Shown piece after piece: positions 1 to 13,300 of a stretch of DNA of 64,000 nt. The position numbers and the translations under genes were made by a program. This stretch comes from Galbula dea. Its lineage: Eukaryota; Chordata; Aves; Piciformes; Galbulidae. Every line of letters begins with the position of its first letter. Positions within the stretch are counted from its first letter, which is position 1. The stretch is from assembly GCA_013399015.1 (NCBI GenBank), contig VWZX01007020.1, forward strand, positions 1 to 64,000, given 5' to 3'. A model generated the notes under the pieces. That model was not told the DNA's origin. It did no database searches and was given only the letters and a program-made list of their open reading frames with translations.

Positions 1-125
1 TCTCTCACGTAAAGAGCAACTCCCTCACCACGCCCTGTAGAACTATCTTTCCTGAAGAGGATATAGCCATCCATGACCACATTCCAGTCATGAGAGCTGT
101 CCCACCATGGATATGGCATCATCTT
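1..125 (-). mobile_element. CR1 LINE fragment, endonuclease domain, cut by window edge
   Basis: Read on the minus strand, this stretch encodes an open piece of the apurinic-like endonuclease of CR1 ORF2. It contains the motif WWDSSHDWNVVMDGY followed by LFRKD and a GVALYVRE-like end. In CR1 this segment lies in the first third of ORF2 and belongs to the enzyme that nicks target DNA during retrotransposition. Because the element is on the minus strand, its polymerase half would lie to the left, outside the window. The sequence to the right (about 126-200) no longer reads as CR1, so the element appears 5'-truncated here. The frame is uninterrupted over about 40 codons, which suggests a younger copy than the neighbouring fragment at 1.3 kb. 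Confidence 0.8.
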
Positions 126-1254
126 TTAAAGAAGAACACTGAGAACTGCATGGAGGAGATAGAGAGGCTTGAGCTGTGCATTATACAGCAGTGCACATCA
201 CTATAGTAATAGCTTTCAAAGCACCAATCAATTCTCCTTTGATCACACAGCACTATATTAACTGAGGCTGGAACAGGCTGTTTCTCAGCCTGTTTCTATG
301 CACCTGCATTATTTACAGCATCCACAGTCTATGACTGCAACCTGAGCTGAGGCTTCCTGCAAACACTAGTTGCCAATCTGGCAGGTGATATTCTAGGAGA
401 GATCATTCTGTTATGTGCCACCTGCATACACTTCATGCTTATATGTGTTTGGACCCAAACTAAAAGGCAGCATGATCCTGAACTTTTCTCCTGTGTGGAC
501 AGTGGACAAGTTTGAACTTTGAGTCTTTTCCCAACCCTTGAGGAGCCCCATTTCCTGCCTGTGATCTTTTTGGTGTCTTATAGCTCCATATACATGCTCA
601 TAAAAAGTTTTAGTTTGCGTGGAAATAGCTGAGGAGCATAGCAGCTGGGAATCCACACTTGAGTAGTCACCAGTTCAGTTGTCATTCTGTGTAGGTGCAT
701 GCTCATGCCCTACAAAATGCAGTGGAGGTACCAAATAAAATCTGTGTATCCCACCTACAAGGGAATAATTAATGCTTGTGTTTAACTGTCTGTTTTACTT
801 ACCAGATCCTTCTTTACAAATGCAGGTTGTTGAGATACATGATTCCCTGCCTGTTTGCAGTGGTTGACTTGGAGGCATACTAATGGTTCAAAAGAATGAT
901 ATCATGATATTAATATCCATGATAAATAACCTCTTAAAAAGGTGCATCTTATCTTTAGAGTGCTAATAATATGCATACTAATCCTATCTCTAAGTTGTGT
1001 TTTTTCTGATTAGGAAGAAATCACTACTTTAAATGTAACTGGTGCAAGTGGTAGAGTAGCTATTTTCTACAAGGAATCAAATTATTCTCCTCTTGAAATA
1101 TCAGGTTTTAAAGAGAACCAATCCTAGATTTTTCTTGCATACTCTGAACTCCAGAGCTGCCCTATAACTGTCCTCTGCCTTTCCTAATGAACATGTGCTA
1201 CCAAGGTCCCTTTCTTACATGAGACACCAGAGCAGGCCAGTCGGAAGTCATACT
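126..1254. other. Non-coding stretch, nothing recognised
   Basis: AT-rich sequence. A minus-strand open frame of 81 codons ending near 411 has no recognisable motif, and nothing else suggests a gene. No repeat family recognised. Confidence 0.5.
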
Positions 1255-1440
1255 TTTTATATTTGTTTTAATTGGGTTTGGTTTCTGCATTATAATAAAT
1301 TTAATCGGATTATGATCACTTGACCCCCAAGGGCTCTATTCTAATTTGCTTCTACTGCCTGATCATTGGTTAACTAAATCTAGACATGAACCATTCCTGG
1401 CAGGGTTCTCTACACATTAGTTTAAGAAGCCATCATTTTT
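1255..1440 (-). mobile_element. Old CR1/L3-like LINE fragment, end of endonuclease domain
   Basis: The reverse complement translates, with stops, to a series of blocks typical of the end of the CR1/L3 endonuclease: a CVENPARNGS block, then LDLV-NQ, then SPWGSSDHN. In the family these correspond to the P-T-R-N-G, L-D-L-V-L-T-N and G-S-S-D-H motifs, and the SDH motif is the catalytic end of this endonuclease fold. Several in-frame stops show it is an old, dead copy. It cannot be the same insertion as the fragment at 1-125. On the minus strand this C-terminal piece lies upstream of that N-terminal piece, so the order is wrong. Sequence to the right, up to about 1,800, may be more of the same element but is too decayed to support. 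Confidence 0.65.
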
Positions 1441-2053
1441 GTATCTATTGCTATTGCCTTCATTCAATCACACCTCTAAGGTTTCCCAATTATACAAGAG
1501 GTAGAAATTCCCTGTATCAAATTGCCCTTTGCCATGTTTGCCATCTTTGTCCCATCACGTAGTACACATCATTCTGAACTCCCTCGTTTCTCCTTAGTGT
1601 AGTGAGGTTTGTGCCATTTCATGGGCCAGCAGAATTTTTTGTGCATGTGCCATACCTTGCTCTAACTATAGAGCTGCTTGTCCATTGCTCCTTTAAAATC
1701 TATTAACACAAACTCACAACCGTGCATCAAGATATGGGATAAATAAACCATCTATAAATATCCATATCTGGTTCAGCCTCATTTTCCAAGGAAACCAAAC
1801 TTCAATAATTTCCCAGGGAATATGTGTATATGTTTTTTTCCCTTCCCTGGACCTAGTGATCCGTTTCAATCGAATCTAACAGAGAGGTCTCAAACAGTGA
1901 AGTTCATCAAATACCTGAAACAAGGCATCTGAGTGATGTGATAGACCATGATCCACAAGACCAAGATTGCAGTGTAAATTCAGCTAAGATTAGGTCCCAG
2001 AGAATCCACACAGGAGAAGATATTTAGAAAGACTTACCAAATAAGAAGCTTTA
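1441..2053. other. Non-coding stretch, nothing recognised
   Basis: Possibly further decayed LINE sequence next to the old fragment at 1,255-1,440, but I could not find coding motifs in either strand. Confidence 0.4.
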
Positions 2054-2160
2054 CACAGAATCACAGAATCGTTACGGTTGGAAAGGACCCTCAAGATCAT
2101 CTAGTCCAACCGATAGCCCTTCACTACTCTTATCCCTAAATCATCCCCTGAAGAAACTGA
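2054..2160 (-). mobile_element. CR1 LINE 3' end fragment
   Basis: Starts with CACAGAATCACAGAATCG, the reverse complement of the CR1 terminal ATTCTGTGATTCTGTG repeat. It continues with GGTTGGAAAGGACCCTCAAG and ATCATCTAGTCCAACC, the signature CR1 3' untranslated sequence. Only about 100 bp of the 3' end is present, the usual product of 5'-truncated CR1 insertion. No coding sequence is included. Confidence 0.88.
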
Positions 2161-4689
2161 TAAAACTGAAGTAACAGATAGTTACTGATAAAACACAAAA
2201 CCAACACAAACCAGGGCACATCAGTTCTACTTTTCATGGAATTGCCCATTAGTTTTTGCATAAGTGACATTTTACTATTGCAAGTAAAGCTACGTCGGTG
2301 ATCAGTAAGTCATCCCTAGCTTTACCACAGACTTCATTGCATATGAAGTATCTTAAAAGATGACCTAAAATATGAAAGAATATTTTGTCTGAATTTTTAT
2401 TCTTCCTTGTTACGAATATTCTACTAGAAGGAAATATTTGTCTACTGGGTCAAGTCCCTGCTCACCGTGGAGATCAGACTATGTAATGCTTTTAACTAAC
2501 TGGCCAGTCTCCACATACAGAATAACAGTGTTTCTTGCCATTCATCTTGCTCTACACTGGGCACACTTGATGCATTACAAGGTCTAGTTGATACATTTAG
2601 TAAGATATAAAACTGTTTGGTTCATGTTTACTGCTAACACCTATTTTACCCAAACAACTAAGAGGGAAGTTTGCTGTGTAATGCTTCCCACATTTTGAAA
2701 TCTCTTCATTTCAGGGCTAAAGCTCAGTCACAGGATATGATTAGCAAATCTGGACTTGCAGGAGTACTTCCAAGGCACAAAACAAGCACTCAGATAAATT
2801 AAAAACTGCATACGTAAAGATAATGTGGAAAAAAAGGAAAATACAGTGGAGATTGCAAGAATAAGGGGGAAGAAAAGGATTCATGGTCACTTAAGACATA
2901 TTATGATGAAACAGTCATTGCTTAATTCTTTGCTTGTTCCTAAATCCATATGTCCATAAAAAAGTCCTCCAAACTCTTTAAAATTATTTCTTACTTCCAT
3001 CACTTTTTTATGCTTTTGTGTCATATAAGACAAATTAAGTTTTTCTGATACCCTTTATTGCTTCCTACAGCAAATGTAATTAGCAAGTATAAAGAGCTTT
3101 GTTCTTTGGTTTTCTTTTCACTCTTGAGTGAAGAGTGGAAGAAAAAAAAATCCTGCTTCTCCTAGAACAGTCTGATTCCATTTACTTAATTAGTATTATT
3201 CCTAAATATCAGAAAATAAATACATTAACACCCTCATAAAGCATTTATAATAGATCTTAACACAGAAATTGCTATCTGCTGTAATTCGTATGTAGTAAGA
3301 ATATAGCTGCTACCCTACCACTTCAGTCACTGGGAAACCTTTTCTTGCTGTTACTTTTCGTTTCAGATGTCTCCCCTCGCTAATCATAAATCTACTTGAA
3401 TATTATTATTATTATCTTAGAATTTCATTACCTCTCCCATCCTGCTGTTCTCCATTTCTCTCATTACTTTGCCCAGTTTGTTCCTGATTTTCCAGGTTTC
3501 AGTAAACACATATCCAGACATACAGATCTAAAAACTGTGTGAAGCATTATATTCTAGTTAGCCTACATAGTCATGAGATCACAGCAGCTGTCTGTTCCCT
3601 TGAACACATAAAATTGAATTCTTACACCAAAAACCAAGTGATTCCAAAATCACTAGTTGTAGGTAGAAGGATGAAATAGCCCGCATGAGGAAATAAAAAA
3701 TTGAATTAACACTAAAATCTTTCCCAGAAGTTTTCAGAAGCCTTGCTAGTGGGCTTCATAATATATAATAGAAGCCAAGAGGCTTCTGCACTTTTTTCCC
3801 CTCTTCCTGTACAGAATGCAAAACAGATTTCGAAGCAATAAGATCTCTTAATATTAGACAGTTTCAAGCATGAAACATGATTATTGTAATCTACATGCCC
3901 CTCTGATTATGAATCTAAAATCCAGAACTCAAGAAGATGGGAATAGGTTTCAGAGACACATCTTAGTACTAGAACTGGTACCTTTCCAGTTCATTGGAAG
4001 TTTTTTCAAATCTAAACAATGGACATAAAGGCCAGAAGGTGGGATCATAGAGACAGCTGGTCTAGGTTTCTTAAGCATTAAAATAATATAAATAATAACA
4101 CTCATATATGTAACTCCCTTTCAAAGACCAACACATGTAGCGTAATGTTTAGAAGATACCAATGTCCTACCAAGCTTGAGGAGCTCTACAGTTGCTTTTG
4201 GCTGCTATTGAAGAATATTGTAAAAGGTTGTGAATGCTATTTTAAAACTCTACTTTAATCTTTACTTTCATTTTTGGATAAAAACTATACATTTTGCAGC
4301 GAAATCAGTCTTAGCTCTACAAAGAAGTACTGACAATTTAACACTTTCAGGCCTGCTCATTTATTCGTTACAGTACAAAACCAAAAAATAGACTCCAAAA
4401 AAATCTTGAGGACATGAGGGGCTGTTTATACCACAGTGTCCAATCTCATAACCCCTCACACATTCTTTGATTCTTAAACCTGCAGATAGCTGTACAGGGC
4501 TATCATTTTTAGGATTCACCAAATAAGGGCATTTGTCAAATACACCTTTTCTGTGACTCTCGGTTATCTGAGAAATGAATAAAAATGTATTGGTTGTATT
4601 AGCATTGTATTTCTTTCTCCTCCTTGAGCTTTATCAAGAGGTGTCACATATTGTAGTTTGATGACAATGCTAGAAAAAAGTGAAGACAG
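2161..4689. other. Non-coding stretch, nothing recognised
   Basis: AT-rich unique-looking sequence. A short (ATT)n run lies at about 3,404-3,418. No open frame or repeat family stands out. Confidence 0.5.
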
Positions 4690-5110
4690 AACTGACCTCT
4701 CATAGCATTTTTGTGACCATGGGGCTCACACAAGCAGCTTGGCATCTGCCGGCACATCTTTAGCGAGTTGGCAGCCCCAGCGCCCTTTGCAGGTTGCAAT
4801 CAAACCTGCCTTCTACAGCAGCCTCTTTCTGGCTGATTAAGTTTAATGTAATTTTAATTAAAAACCACAGTGTCAAAGGGTTTAGCTGCTCGAGAAATGA
4901 GCACAGATTGTGGCACAGTGGCAGCAGTCACTTGGAAAATGGAAATGCATCCTGACAATATTGTGTAGGGGCCAGATAAACAAAGCTGCAGCTACTGTAC
5001 CTTGCAGAAAGCTGGGAGAGACCATCATTGCAAGGAACCTTATTAAAAAATAAAGTATAAAGCAGTTCCGATTACTGTCTTTTAGTAACTTCATAGTGCA
5101 GCTCAGCAAC
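4690..5110. promoter_or_regulatory. Candidate conserved non-coding (enhancer-like) block
   Basis: The texture differs from the flanks: balanced composition, several CpGs (near 4,750, 4,764, 4,780, 4,891, 5,068), and few simple runs. It also holds a dense set of plausible factor sites, including a homeobox-like TTTTAATTAAAAA core near 4,853-4,863 and AGATAAACAAAGC near 4,976, which combines forkhead- and TCF/SOX-like cores. No coding frame explains it; the minus-strand 75-codon frame over it has no known motif. Regulatory function is inferred from composition only. It would need cross-species alignment, and it could simply be unique sequence. Confidence 0.3.
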
Positions 5111-5839
5111 TAAAGAGAGTAATGATTGTAAAGAATTAATTTCAGCCCTTCCTATTTTTACATTTGTTCACTCGGATGTATAAATGTAAATTTCAGATTT
5201 CAGTTCTTATTTATTTTGAGCAGGAAAAGATTTGCTTCACACAGTAGACTAATACAACTTTTCTCCTTAGGCTATAGAGAAAAAAAATAAGTAGAGATTT
5301 TACTAGTGCTGGAAGCAGGTTCCATTTTAGGGAGTTTTTTGCTTTTATTTGCTTCCAGCTTTTCTTGTACCTTGAAGCAGATCACAAGGAGATTTTAATG
5401 CTTTACATACTGCAGATATTGTGCAACATTTGGAGAATGACCAAAAAACTCGCTTTACTGACAGGAGGTTGCATCGTACCTACAAGATTTAATTTCACAC
5501 AGTCTCAGTATACATAGAGATGTTGTTTATAATGGTTTCCCAAAGAAGCATCTCTGAAATATGTTCTTTTCTTAGTTGCCATATATTTTTGAAGTAAAGA
5601 GAATTGCTTTGGAGTTATTAAATACCCTTGTCTTGGCAGAAGTTGCTTTTTTTAAAACCAGTGCTTTGAAGACATGTATTTGTGAAATGAAGGCTTGATC
5701 CAAAGTCCACTGAGATCAGTGGAAAATCCCCAGTGACTTAGTCTTTGGATGAGGTCCTGAGAAGTATGCACACAAATAGGTAGGTATTGTGGTAACATTG
5801 TTCACAGGAATTCCTTTCAGCAAGAAGCCTTTTTATTGT
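5111..5839. other. Non-coding stretch, nothing recognised
   Basis: AT-rich sequence up to the start of the old LINE leader. No supported feature. Confidence 0.5.
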
Positions 5840-6150
5840 TTGTAAGTGCTACTGATGCTCCGGGTCCAGAACCCCAGGAGAATTCCACCTAGTGACGTCA
5901 ATTCTGTAGAGGAGAACTTCCTCTGTCCCCTTTTAGGTTTGTGGGACATTTTTGAACAGATGGAGCCTATATAGGTGGGATGGGTTCCATCTGAACAGAA
6001 GGGTCACAAATGCACCGACTGAGAGGATAGACAGAGCTATGGGGGAGAGTTTAAAGGAGTGGACAGGGGGATGGGAAGTCTGTACAGAATCCAGCAGAGA
6101 GGAAGAAGCAGCTAAAACAAGCAGATGGGTAGACAAGGGGAAACAATATT
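5840..6150 (+). mobile_element. Old CR1/L3-like LINE fragment, leader/ORF1 esterase end
   Basis: On the plus strand a 66-codon open stretch from about 5,952 carries WDGFHLN (5,976-5,996), then ERIDRA and the block ESLKEWTGGWE. I recognise this as the segment upstream of the endonuclease in CR1/L3-type LINEs, with the pattern W-D-G-x-H-L-N, then a run ending in GGWE. In CR1-clade elements with an ORF1 esterase, the D-x-x-H pair of a GDSL-type hydrolase sits in such a DGxHL block. That link is an inference from motif and position, not proven here. The left boundary is soft and everything after about 6,150 is unrecognised, so the copy is truncated at both ends. Few stops within the block suggest moderate age. 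Confidence 0.6.
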
Positions 6151-9100
6151 AAGGACCGAGATATGTAACACAGCTACAGAAAAGGTTCAGAGAAAAAATC
6201 AGAAGACAGAACTTTTGTTGCAATACAGTTAGCAGTCATAGAAAAGGCATGATTAAATAACACGTGCAAAGTCTGATAAAGAAAGACCATTTTAAAAGTA
6301 GTAATATTCCAAGAGAAAGGTTGTCCTGAGCATCATGTTTTGCATCCAGGAACTAGAATGTATTTATAGGCATTGAAGTTGCTTTGTTACATATGGGGCA
6401 ACATGGTAGAAAACTCAATGAAGACCTGAGTTAGACCTCTAAACTAGAATTTAATAACAGGTAAAGCACCTTGGACATGAATACAGTATAGTGGATTCTC
6501 TGTCTCTGAAGGGAATAGAAGCAGTGAGGAACAAAAGGGAAACAGAAGTAAACCAAAATAACAGCCCATCACAAAATCTGAAATTCAGACCACCCTGAAG
6601 TGACAAGCCAGGGACAGAAAAAGGTGATTGAGTATAACCTAATTACATAAGAGAAACACTGTGTAAAGTAAGAAAAAAAAGGAACATCAGCAATACAAAT
6701 CAAGAATGTTTCACTTCCATCTAGATGGAAAAAGATACCTGAATGCAGCTCCATTCAGTGATAGTTTTAAGTACTGGTTTAAAAAGCGCTTTGTTCTACC
6801 CTTAGCCTACCATCACTATTAGCTAAATGAAAATTTAGATAAACTTAACCAGCTTTTATTTAGTAATGTTTATGATGTGGTGATAAGATTAACTTATTAG
6901 TATAATTTCACTAAGTGCAGCATTTCTCCCATAAAGCATCTATGAAATCGCAAGGTGTTTCAAATTAAGAAGCACTACCACTCATTACAACTACTACTAC
7001 TTTATGAATAGATATGCAGTATTTCATTTGTTTCTATATAAATGCTTTTAGACCAAAGCATTTATAACTTGTAAGTACAGATGATTCTGAATTACAGAAA
7101 TGTCAATCAGGTCCAAAATTATTATGTGATATTATCCAGATATTATCTGGCTTTATAACAGACCAGAGCGAAGCCCCAGAACAGAGCACTGCCAACCATT
7201 TATGAACAGTAAGATATCTTCCTTTATTTGTAACTATGTACACAAGAACCTTCCCCTTGTGATTATTATCTCAGAAATCCTTAGGGTGCCAGAAACACTC
7301 AGCTTTGCTTCTCAGTCTTCTCTGTGTTCGTGAACAAGGTTCTAAGAATATCCCATATGGAAACATGCAAGTGGTGCTTTTATCATCAATAAGGGAAGAT
7401 GTTTCCCTGAAGCCTTTATATGTTTTCAGGAAAAATCTGAGCATCTGCCTGGAGCCCATTTGAATCATATATTCAGTTCACTTCTACAGCAGAATCTGAC
7501 TGTGAATATAAAGGAAAATACCCAAAGGGTTACATTACACAATAGCAAGATACATACAGCATTCCATTGGCATGCATGTAATCCTTCTATTTATGAATCA
7601 AGAATTAGATGTTTATCTATGGTTGTACAAATAGCTAGTTATGTGTGATGAAGCAATGAACTACTTAATACCTTAGTAATAACAGGTATTTTAGAACTTC
7701 TGCAGTTTCAGAGTATTTTACTTTAAAAGCATGCTGAATTAAAACGCTACTGTTGAGTACTTGGATAAAAATAGAGAGTAATCAATGTCCTTATTTGTAT
7801 GGTAACGACGGTGAAGCAAATAAGACAATTATTAAAATAGGTTCCAGATGATTGACTGGATACTCTGGTAAATCTGTGTATTCTAGGAAGTCCCTCACTT
7901 TAATAAAAGGGTGTACATAGTGTTGTGTATTTCCAAAATGCTGTAGATGTTACACTGCACAATATTGGTTTTGGTATGCCCAATCTTTCTGGTTCTGTTG
8001 GATGAGTAAAACAAATACAGGTTAAGTGGGTGACCACCCATTATTTATTGAGAGTAATTAACATATAAATTATATAGAATAAGCCTCAGTGAAACGAGTA
8101 AGTGTGGATGATGCAGTTCAGCTATTAAGAGTGGCTGTAGACATGCATGGCAGAACACAAATTGTACACTTCAGAATTGCACCTTTTTGATATTCCAAAT
8201 AAATTATTTGATCTGCCTCCTGTGTTTGTACAAGCATAACATTTTAGACTTCTTGAAGATGTGATTGTATATGCAATAATCTACAGAGTACAAGTAAGGC
8301 ACTTCAATTTTGGTGCTGATGCTTGCAGGAAGTATTTGCCAAATTTGCTGTTTCCAGCTTTCTACAGCCTATGAGGTTTTGTTGTTTTCTTTTGCTTTTT
8401 TAAATACTCCACCAACATGGAGATAGCATTACAACATTGGTACCAAGTTTAATCACCAGACTACTAAAAATTACAAACTTTGACCAAAACATGACTTCTA
8501 AAAACTTCTTCATTGACAGGGTTTAGTGGGGTTTTTTTTGTTTGTTTTCATTTGTTTGAAATCTGTAGTTCTACATTCTGTTCTTTTCCAGTATAGCGAA
8601 GTATTTCAAATTTGTTTACAGTGTTAAAGTTATTTTAATAATATTTTCTCAAAAGTACCTCAGTAAGAGCAGGCTTGATGATAATGATATCATCTTTCTT
8701 GTGTAAGTAAAAAAAACATTTGTATGAGGGAATTCCTTTCTACAGGCAATACAGCAGTTTGCTATGCCATTTGCAAGATGGACATTGTATAACTCTTCTC
8801 CTAATTAAATTATTTTAGATTAGTTATGAAGCTTCTTTTCTGCCTTTCTACAACAATAAGAAAAAGTTGGTAGATTGGAAAAGTGTGTAGTGTACACTAT
8901 ATTTTCAGCCCTTCTAGATTAAATTAAATTCACTCAACATAGCAAAAGCCCTCAGGCATAATTCTACATACTACTTATTTGCAATATTAAATATTCAGTA
9001 ATTTTCCTCTTAAAAGCAGGTTTTTTTACAATTGTAATAAACTTCCATGCTAAATCATATTTGGGGTTGCATTTAACCTTGTTTCTTTTTCCAGGTTGAC

Positions 9101-10019
9101 ATAACTAAGCTTTTCATACTCATCAGTCTTTCTGATACATAAAAAACTGAGTCAACATAGAACAAAAAATTTCAGTAGTGTTTTCTTTCCGTATTGACCT
9201 TAGATGCAAGTGCTCATTTTGCATAAAGCAGAAGAGTGAATAAATGGGACATTAGTCCAAGCAGCTGCATTAGTCCAATATACTTTACAAACACAGATGA
9301 TTGTAAGGCATTGGCTGTCTCTATAGGTCAGTATGATCTATATGTTCCATATATTATATTGACTGACAGTCACTCCAGTATTCATACTGGAATCAAACAT
9401 AGGCATTTAGAAGTGTGAAAAACCTCAGCCATAGCATTAAGACACTACAGTGGCAACATATTATTGATTCCTAAATTTGAGTCATACTTGACCTTTATTT
9501 ATATGCACAATGGCTAACTTCAGCAAGGATGTTATTCATCAGTTTGAAAATTTGCCTTCTGATTTTCTGTAATTCTCTCTTAGAGAATTATACTAGTGAG
9601 ACTTCTAAGAGCACTCAGTAGTGTGATAATTATCATTTTTGAAACAAGAGACTGCTAACAAGGATATGACTTGGTTATAACTCCACATAATTGCAGATCT
9701 CAGGTATGCTGTCCAGTTAGAATGAGCAAAAGTAAAAATCTTTTGCAAGGATATGAGTAATGAATTTTGAAGACACTGTATATCAAAGTAGTTTAGTAGT
9801 ACAACATTAGGTACTCATTGCCAAATTTCCTTTTCCAAATTCAAAGAATGAACAGAAGTCCTTAATAAAGCATTTTTTAAACACAAGTGTGAGTACTTTC
9901 TCCCCTCTTAGAATTTATTAAGAAATTCTGCAACTGGTCCATTAAATCAGAAATTAAATTCTCATTAACTAATTATTTATTAATTTGATTGTGGTTTTGA
10001 AGCTTCAATAATACTGAGT
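6151..10019. other. Long non-coding stretch, nothing recognised
   Basis: AT-rich sequence with short homopolymer runs (for example poly-T with TTTG repeats near 8,527-8,555). Open frames of 60-65 codons on both strands carry no known motif. No repeat family recognised. Confidence 0.5.
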
Positions 10020-10325
10020 TCCAGCTGCCAGGGTACAGCAGCGGCCGGGGCACTTCAAGCCAGCAAAGCAAGGGCCTCGTCAGCCAGGGGCTATGCCACT
10101 GCTCCCAGCAATGAAGCAGGGCATACCTAGAGATGATAGCCAGATCCAACCAAGAGCTGAGGCTGCTAGATAAGTTCAGGCTGAGAAAGGAGGTCTGAAG
10201 TCAAGGTGAGGCAATGCATGAAGGCCCCATGCTGAGCTTAAATAGAGCTCCAGGTAATGGGTCAGGGTGGAGGCCTCAGGTCAGGGATATTAAGTCCTAC
10301 TAGTACCCTGAGGGGCCTGACATGT
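10020..10325 (+). repeat. Unnamed GC-richer interspersed repeat, copy 1
   Basis: This block is clearly richer in G+C than its flanks and shares ordered blocks with 15,660-16,160 in the same orientation. They are a CTCGTCAGCCAGGGG-type block, then GGGCATACCTAG...TAGCCAGATCC, a short GTCTGAAGT block, then GAGCTTAAATAGAGCTCCAG, and a tail around GGTCAGGGTGGAGGCCT. Spacing between the blocks differs, because copy 2 carries about 200 bp more in the middle. I see no coding potential, no terminal inverted repeats and no target-site duplication. From memory it resembles an interspersed repeat common in turtles and crocodilians with the same GAGTTTAAATAGAGCTCCTGG core, but I cannot name the family. 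Orientation is only relative to copy 2. Confidence 0.65.
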
Positions 10326-13300
10326 TTGAAGAGCAACTACACAGGACTAACCGTGAATCTCCCAGTCTGAGAAGCTGAAATTTAGCTAGATACAGGAGGC
10401 AGGTTCCCCAAAACCCCTGGTCAACTGTCGTCCTCTTGAGCAAGACTGCATTTATTACTCAGCCCTCTCACCTGTTTATCTTGGTGCATCTGCCCTGAGC
10501 ATTACTCGATCAGGGCAAGGGAGTGCTTGACCCTTCTCATTTGCTGGTGCTATCTATTACTTTAAAAGCTGGAGATTTATCAAGCAACAGTGGCTGTTGA
10601 AGACACTAAGGTGTTGAAGGTAGCTGGAGAGCAACACTGGAGGCCTGTAACGAGCAATAGTGATGTGATGCAATGCATTGTGAGAGTCTGGAATCTGTAA
10701 AGGGCAGGCATGATGGACAGTGAATGGAGAAGCTTCAGGGTACAGTGAAAGAGTAGATATTTCTGATCAAACCTCAGCCTGAGCAGGAAATTAATAACTA
10801 CTGCAAGGGATTGAAGTAGACTAAGGGCAGGGAAATCACCTATAGAGGATAACAAGTTAGAAAGCAGTGCTGCTTACAAAAACACTGCAGGGTTTTCTAA
10901 TAGATTAGGTATCAATAACTTGCAGTGATAATCACCTGATACTCTGGCTGCTGAACTGATATATTTTCATATGTAAGTATTGATTGACATGCAAAATACA
11001 CAGAATACTGTTGAGTAGTACACTTTTTTTTTTAGGAAACCCAAGACCGTAACATACCACCCTGAAAAGTTTGTTAAATTGTGGTCTTATATGCATCTGC
11101 AGCAAGGAGGGAAAGATAGTGTCAACCCACTGGAAAATTAATATGGAGTTTTGAATCTTCGTATCAACTTATTTTAAGATTATGTTCAATTTGTTTTCAT
11201 AATGTAAAATCAGTAAGATAACCAGAGACATTAACACCTTTGTAAATACATATGCTGAGCTGTCACTCACAAGTTTATACCCATTTTAACTTCCTGACCA
11301 CAAAGGAAGTTGTAGAGAAGATAAATTGCTATATTGGGTTTATTTGGTGAATGTCTTATTGTTAAATTCTCCTTTTAGAGTGAAATAGCAGCATGTGGAA
11401 GTGGAGTTCTCATTAGGGTATAATTTTATTATAGTAGCAAGCATTGAACAATATCAATGCTGTATAAAAAAAAAGATGATCTTCTCTCCAAGGATTTTAG
11501 GGTTTCAGTCTGCAGTGTTGGCTCTTACGCTATCCAGTTCAATTCATCCATCTCCTGCCGTGATCTTGATGTGCTCTGAAATTGCACCAAGTATTGCTGG
11601 TCGCAAATTTCACACTTACCACTTTAGACAAGTGAAAGGTCAAGGGCTTACAACAGTTGAGCAGCTCCTTATCAGTACCACAAAGTATAGACAGGCATGG
11701 AAGTGACTGCAGGTCAGATCAGCTGTAATTTATACTAACTATATTAGTCCACACAGATCCATTCCACTACCCCCAGTTGGCAGAATAAGTGTGTTTGAAC
11801 ATTGCTCACATGTCTTGCTTCTCATCTGCTCTGTGCAATGCTGGAATTAAATATACATGCACACTTTCATTTAGTACCATTTTTTTGTTTTCAGAATAAA
11901 CAAACATTAAATAGCTCTTTCAATAAAAAGCCTCTGCATATTTGGAGGGACCAGTTTAACACCTAAGGTAGAATTTAAAATAGCCAACTAACCAAAGGAA
12001 AAACAGGACATGGAACTAGAACTGGTCTAATATCTTGAGAATGCTGCTAGAGGGAAACCATATGACATGTTTAGTACACTAAGTCTGAAAAATAGGCATT
12101 GCTTCTAGTCTGTGGGGAGAAATGATACTCAGTGTTGGTTTAAATATTATAACATGGGGTAAAAAAACCCCAACAACTAAAAGTACTAATTAAATTCCCT
12201 TGAATCATATTACCAGGCCCTATTGCAGCAACACTGAATTTGTATATTTTCATTCACAGGAATCTAACACTAGAAGACTACTATTTTAACATACACAAGT
12301 CACAGGGCTGAGCTATAGATGTCTCCCAGATAGCTAGAAAAAGCAAACTTAACATTGATTACTTTTTACTTTGCTTTTGTGCCTGAGTAAAAAGTGACCA
12401 AACCTAAAACAATTCTGAAAATGTAACTTCTGGTGTGTAGCTACTTTGCAATTTGGTTTTGTCCTACAAAGGCCTCAGTTACAGATTCACAATCAGAGCT
12501 GGCCAAGAAGAAATTAAGACCTTTTTGTCCTAAAAAACAACCCCCTCATTAATCTCTTTTTTTCCCAATTTTCAGAACAGTGGTTATTAATGTTCCAATT
12601 TTGAATGGAATTTTTCTGAATTGTCATGTTTAAAAAGGAATTTAAATATATAATGAACGCAGAATATACTCACACTGGTTTGTTTTCCAACAGTCAAACA
12701 ATTGGGTTTCTTCCTCACATTGTCTCTCCAACAGTGCAGTTCAACAAATCAGCTATTTCTGATTAACAGAATCTGTGTTGTGGATATAAAATATTTGACT
12801 GACTACCCTGTTTTCACTAATAATGACCTTCTGGAATTATAATATACACCTTTATTCTAGCATAGATTTTTTTTGTGCAAGCAGTTCTGTAGTTATTATC
12901 AGACACTACAAAATATATGAAAATTTCTTCAGAATCACTTTTAATTGTATAATATACCAATAAGCTAATTTTTACATGTCATGCAAAAAGCATATGAATT
13001 ATTTGTTAAACCAGCATTAATAAGTCCCCCATAACCAAACTAGCTCAGTGTACAGATAATGATACCTTAAATTTTCAGTGCCAAGGTCTGGTAAAAAAGA
13101 ATTTTGGAGTCATTTGGAATTACTGGCTTAGTATGCATCACATCCAGACTGTCCTCTGCATAATACTTAAGTATTCTCTTCAAGCAGAATATTTTTTTCT
13201 ATTGGACAAGAAAGTCATTTTGAGATTTCTTCAAGCATGAAGATGGCATAGGCTGTCCCTTAGTATCTTTGGAGTATGGCAATACAAATCAATAACGATC

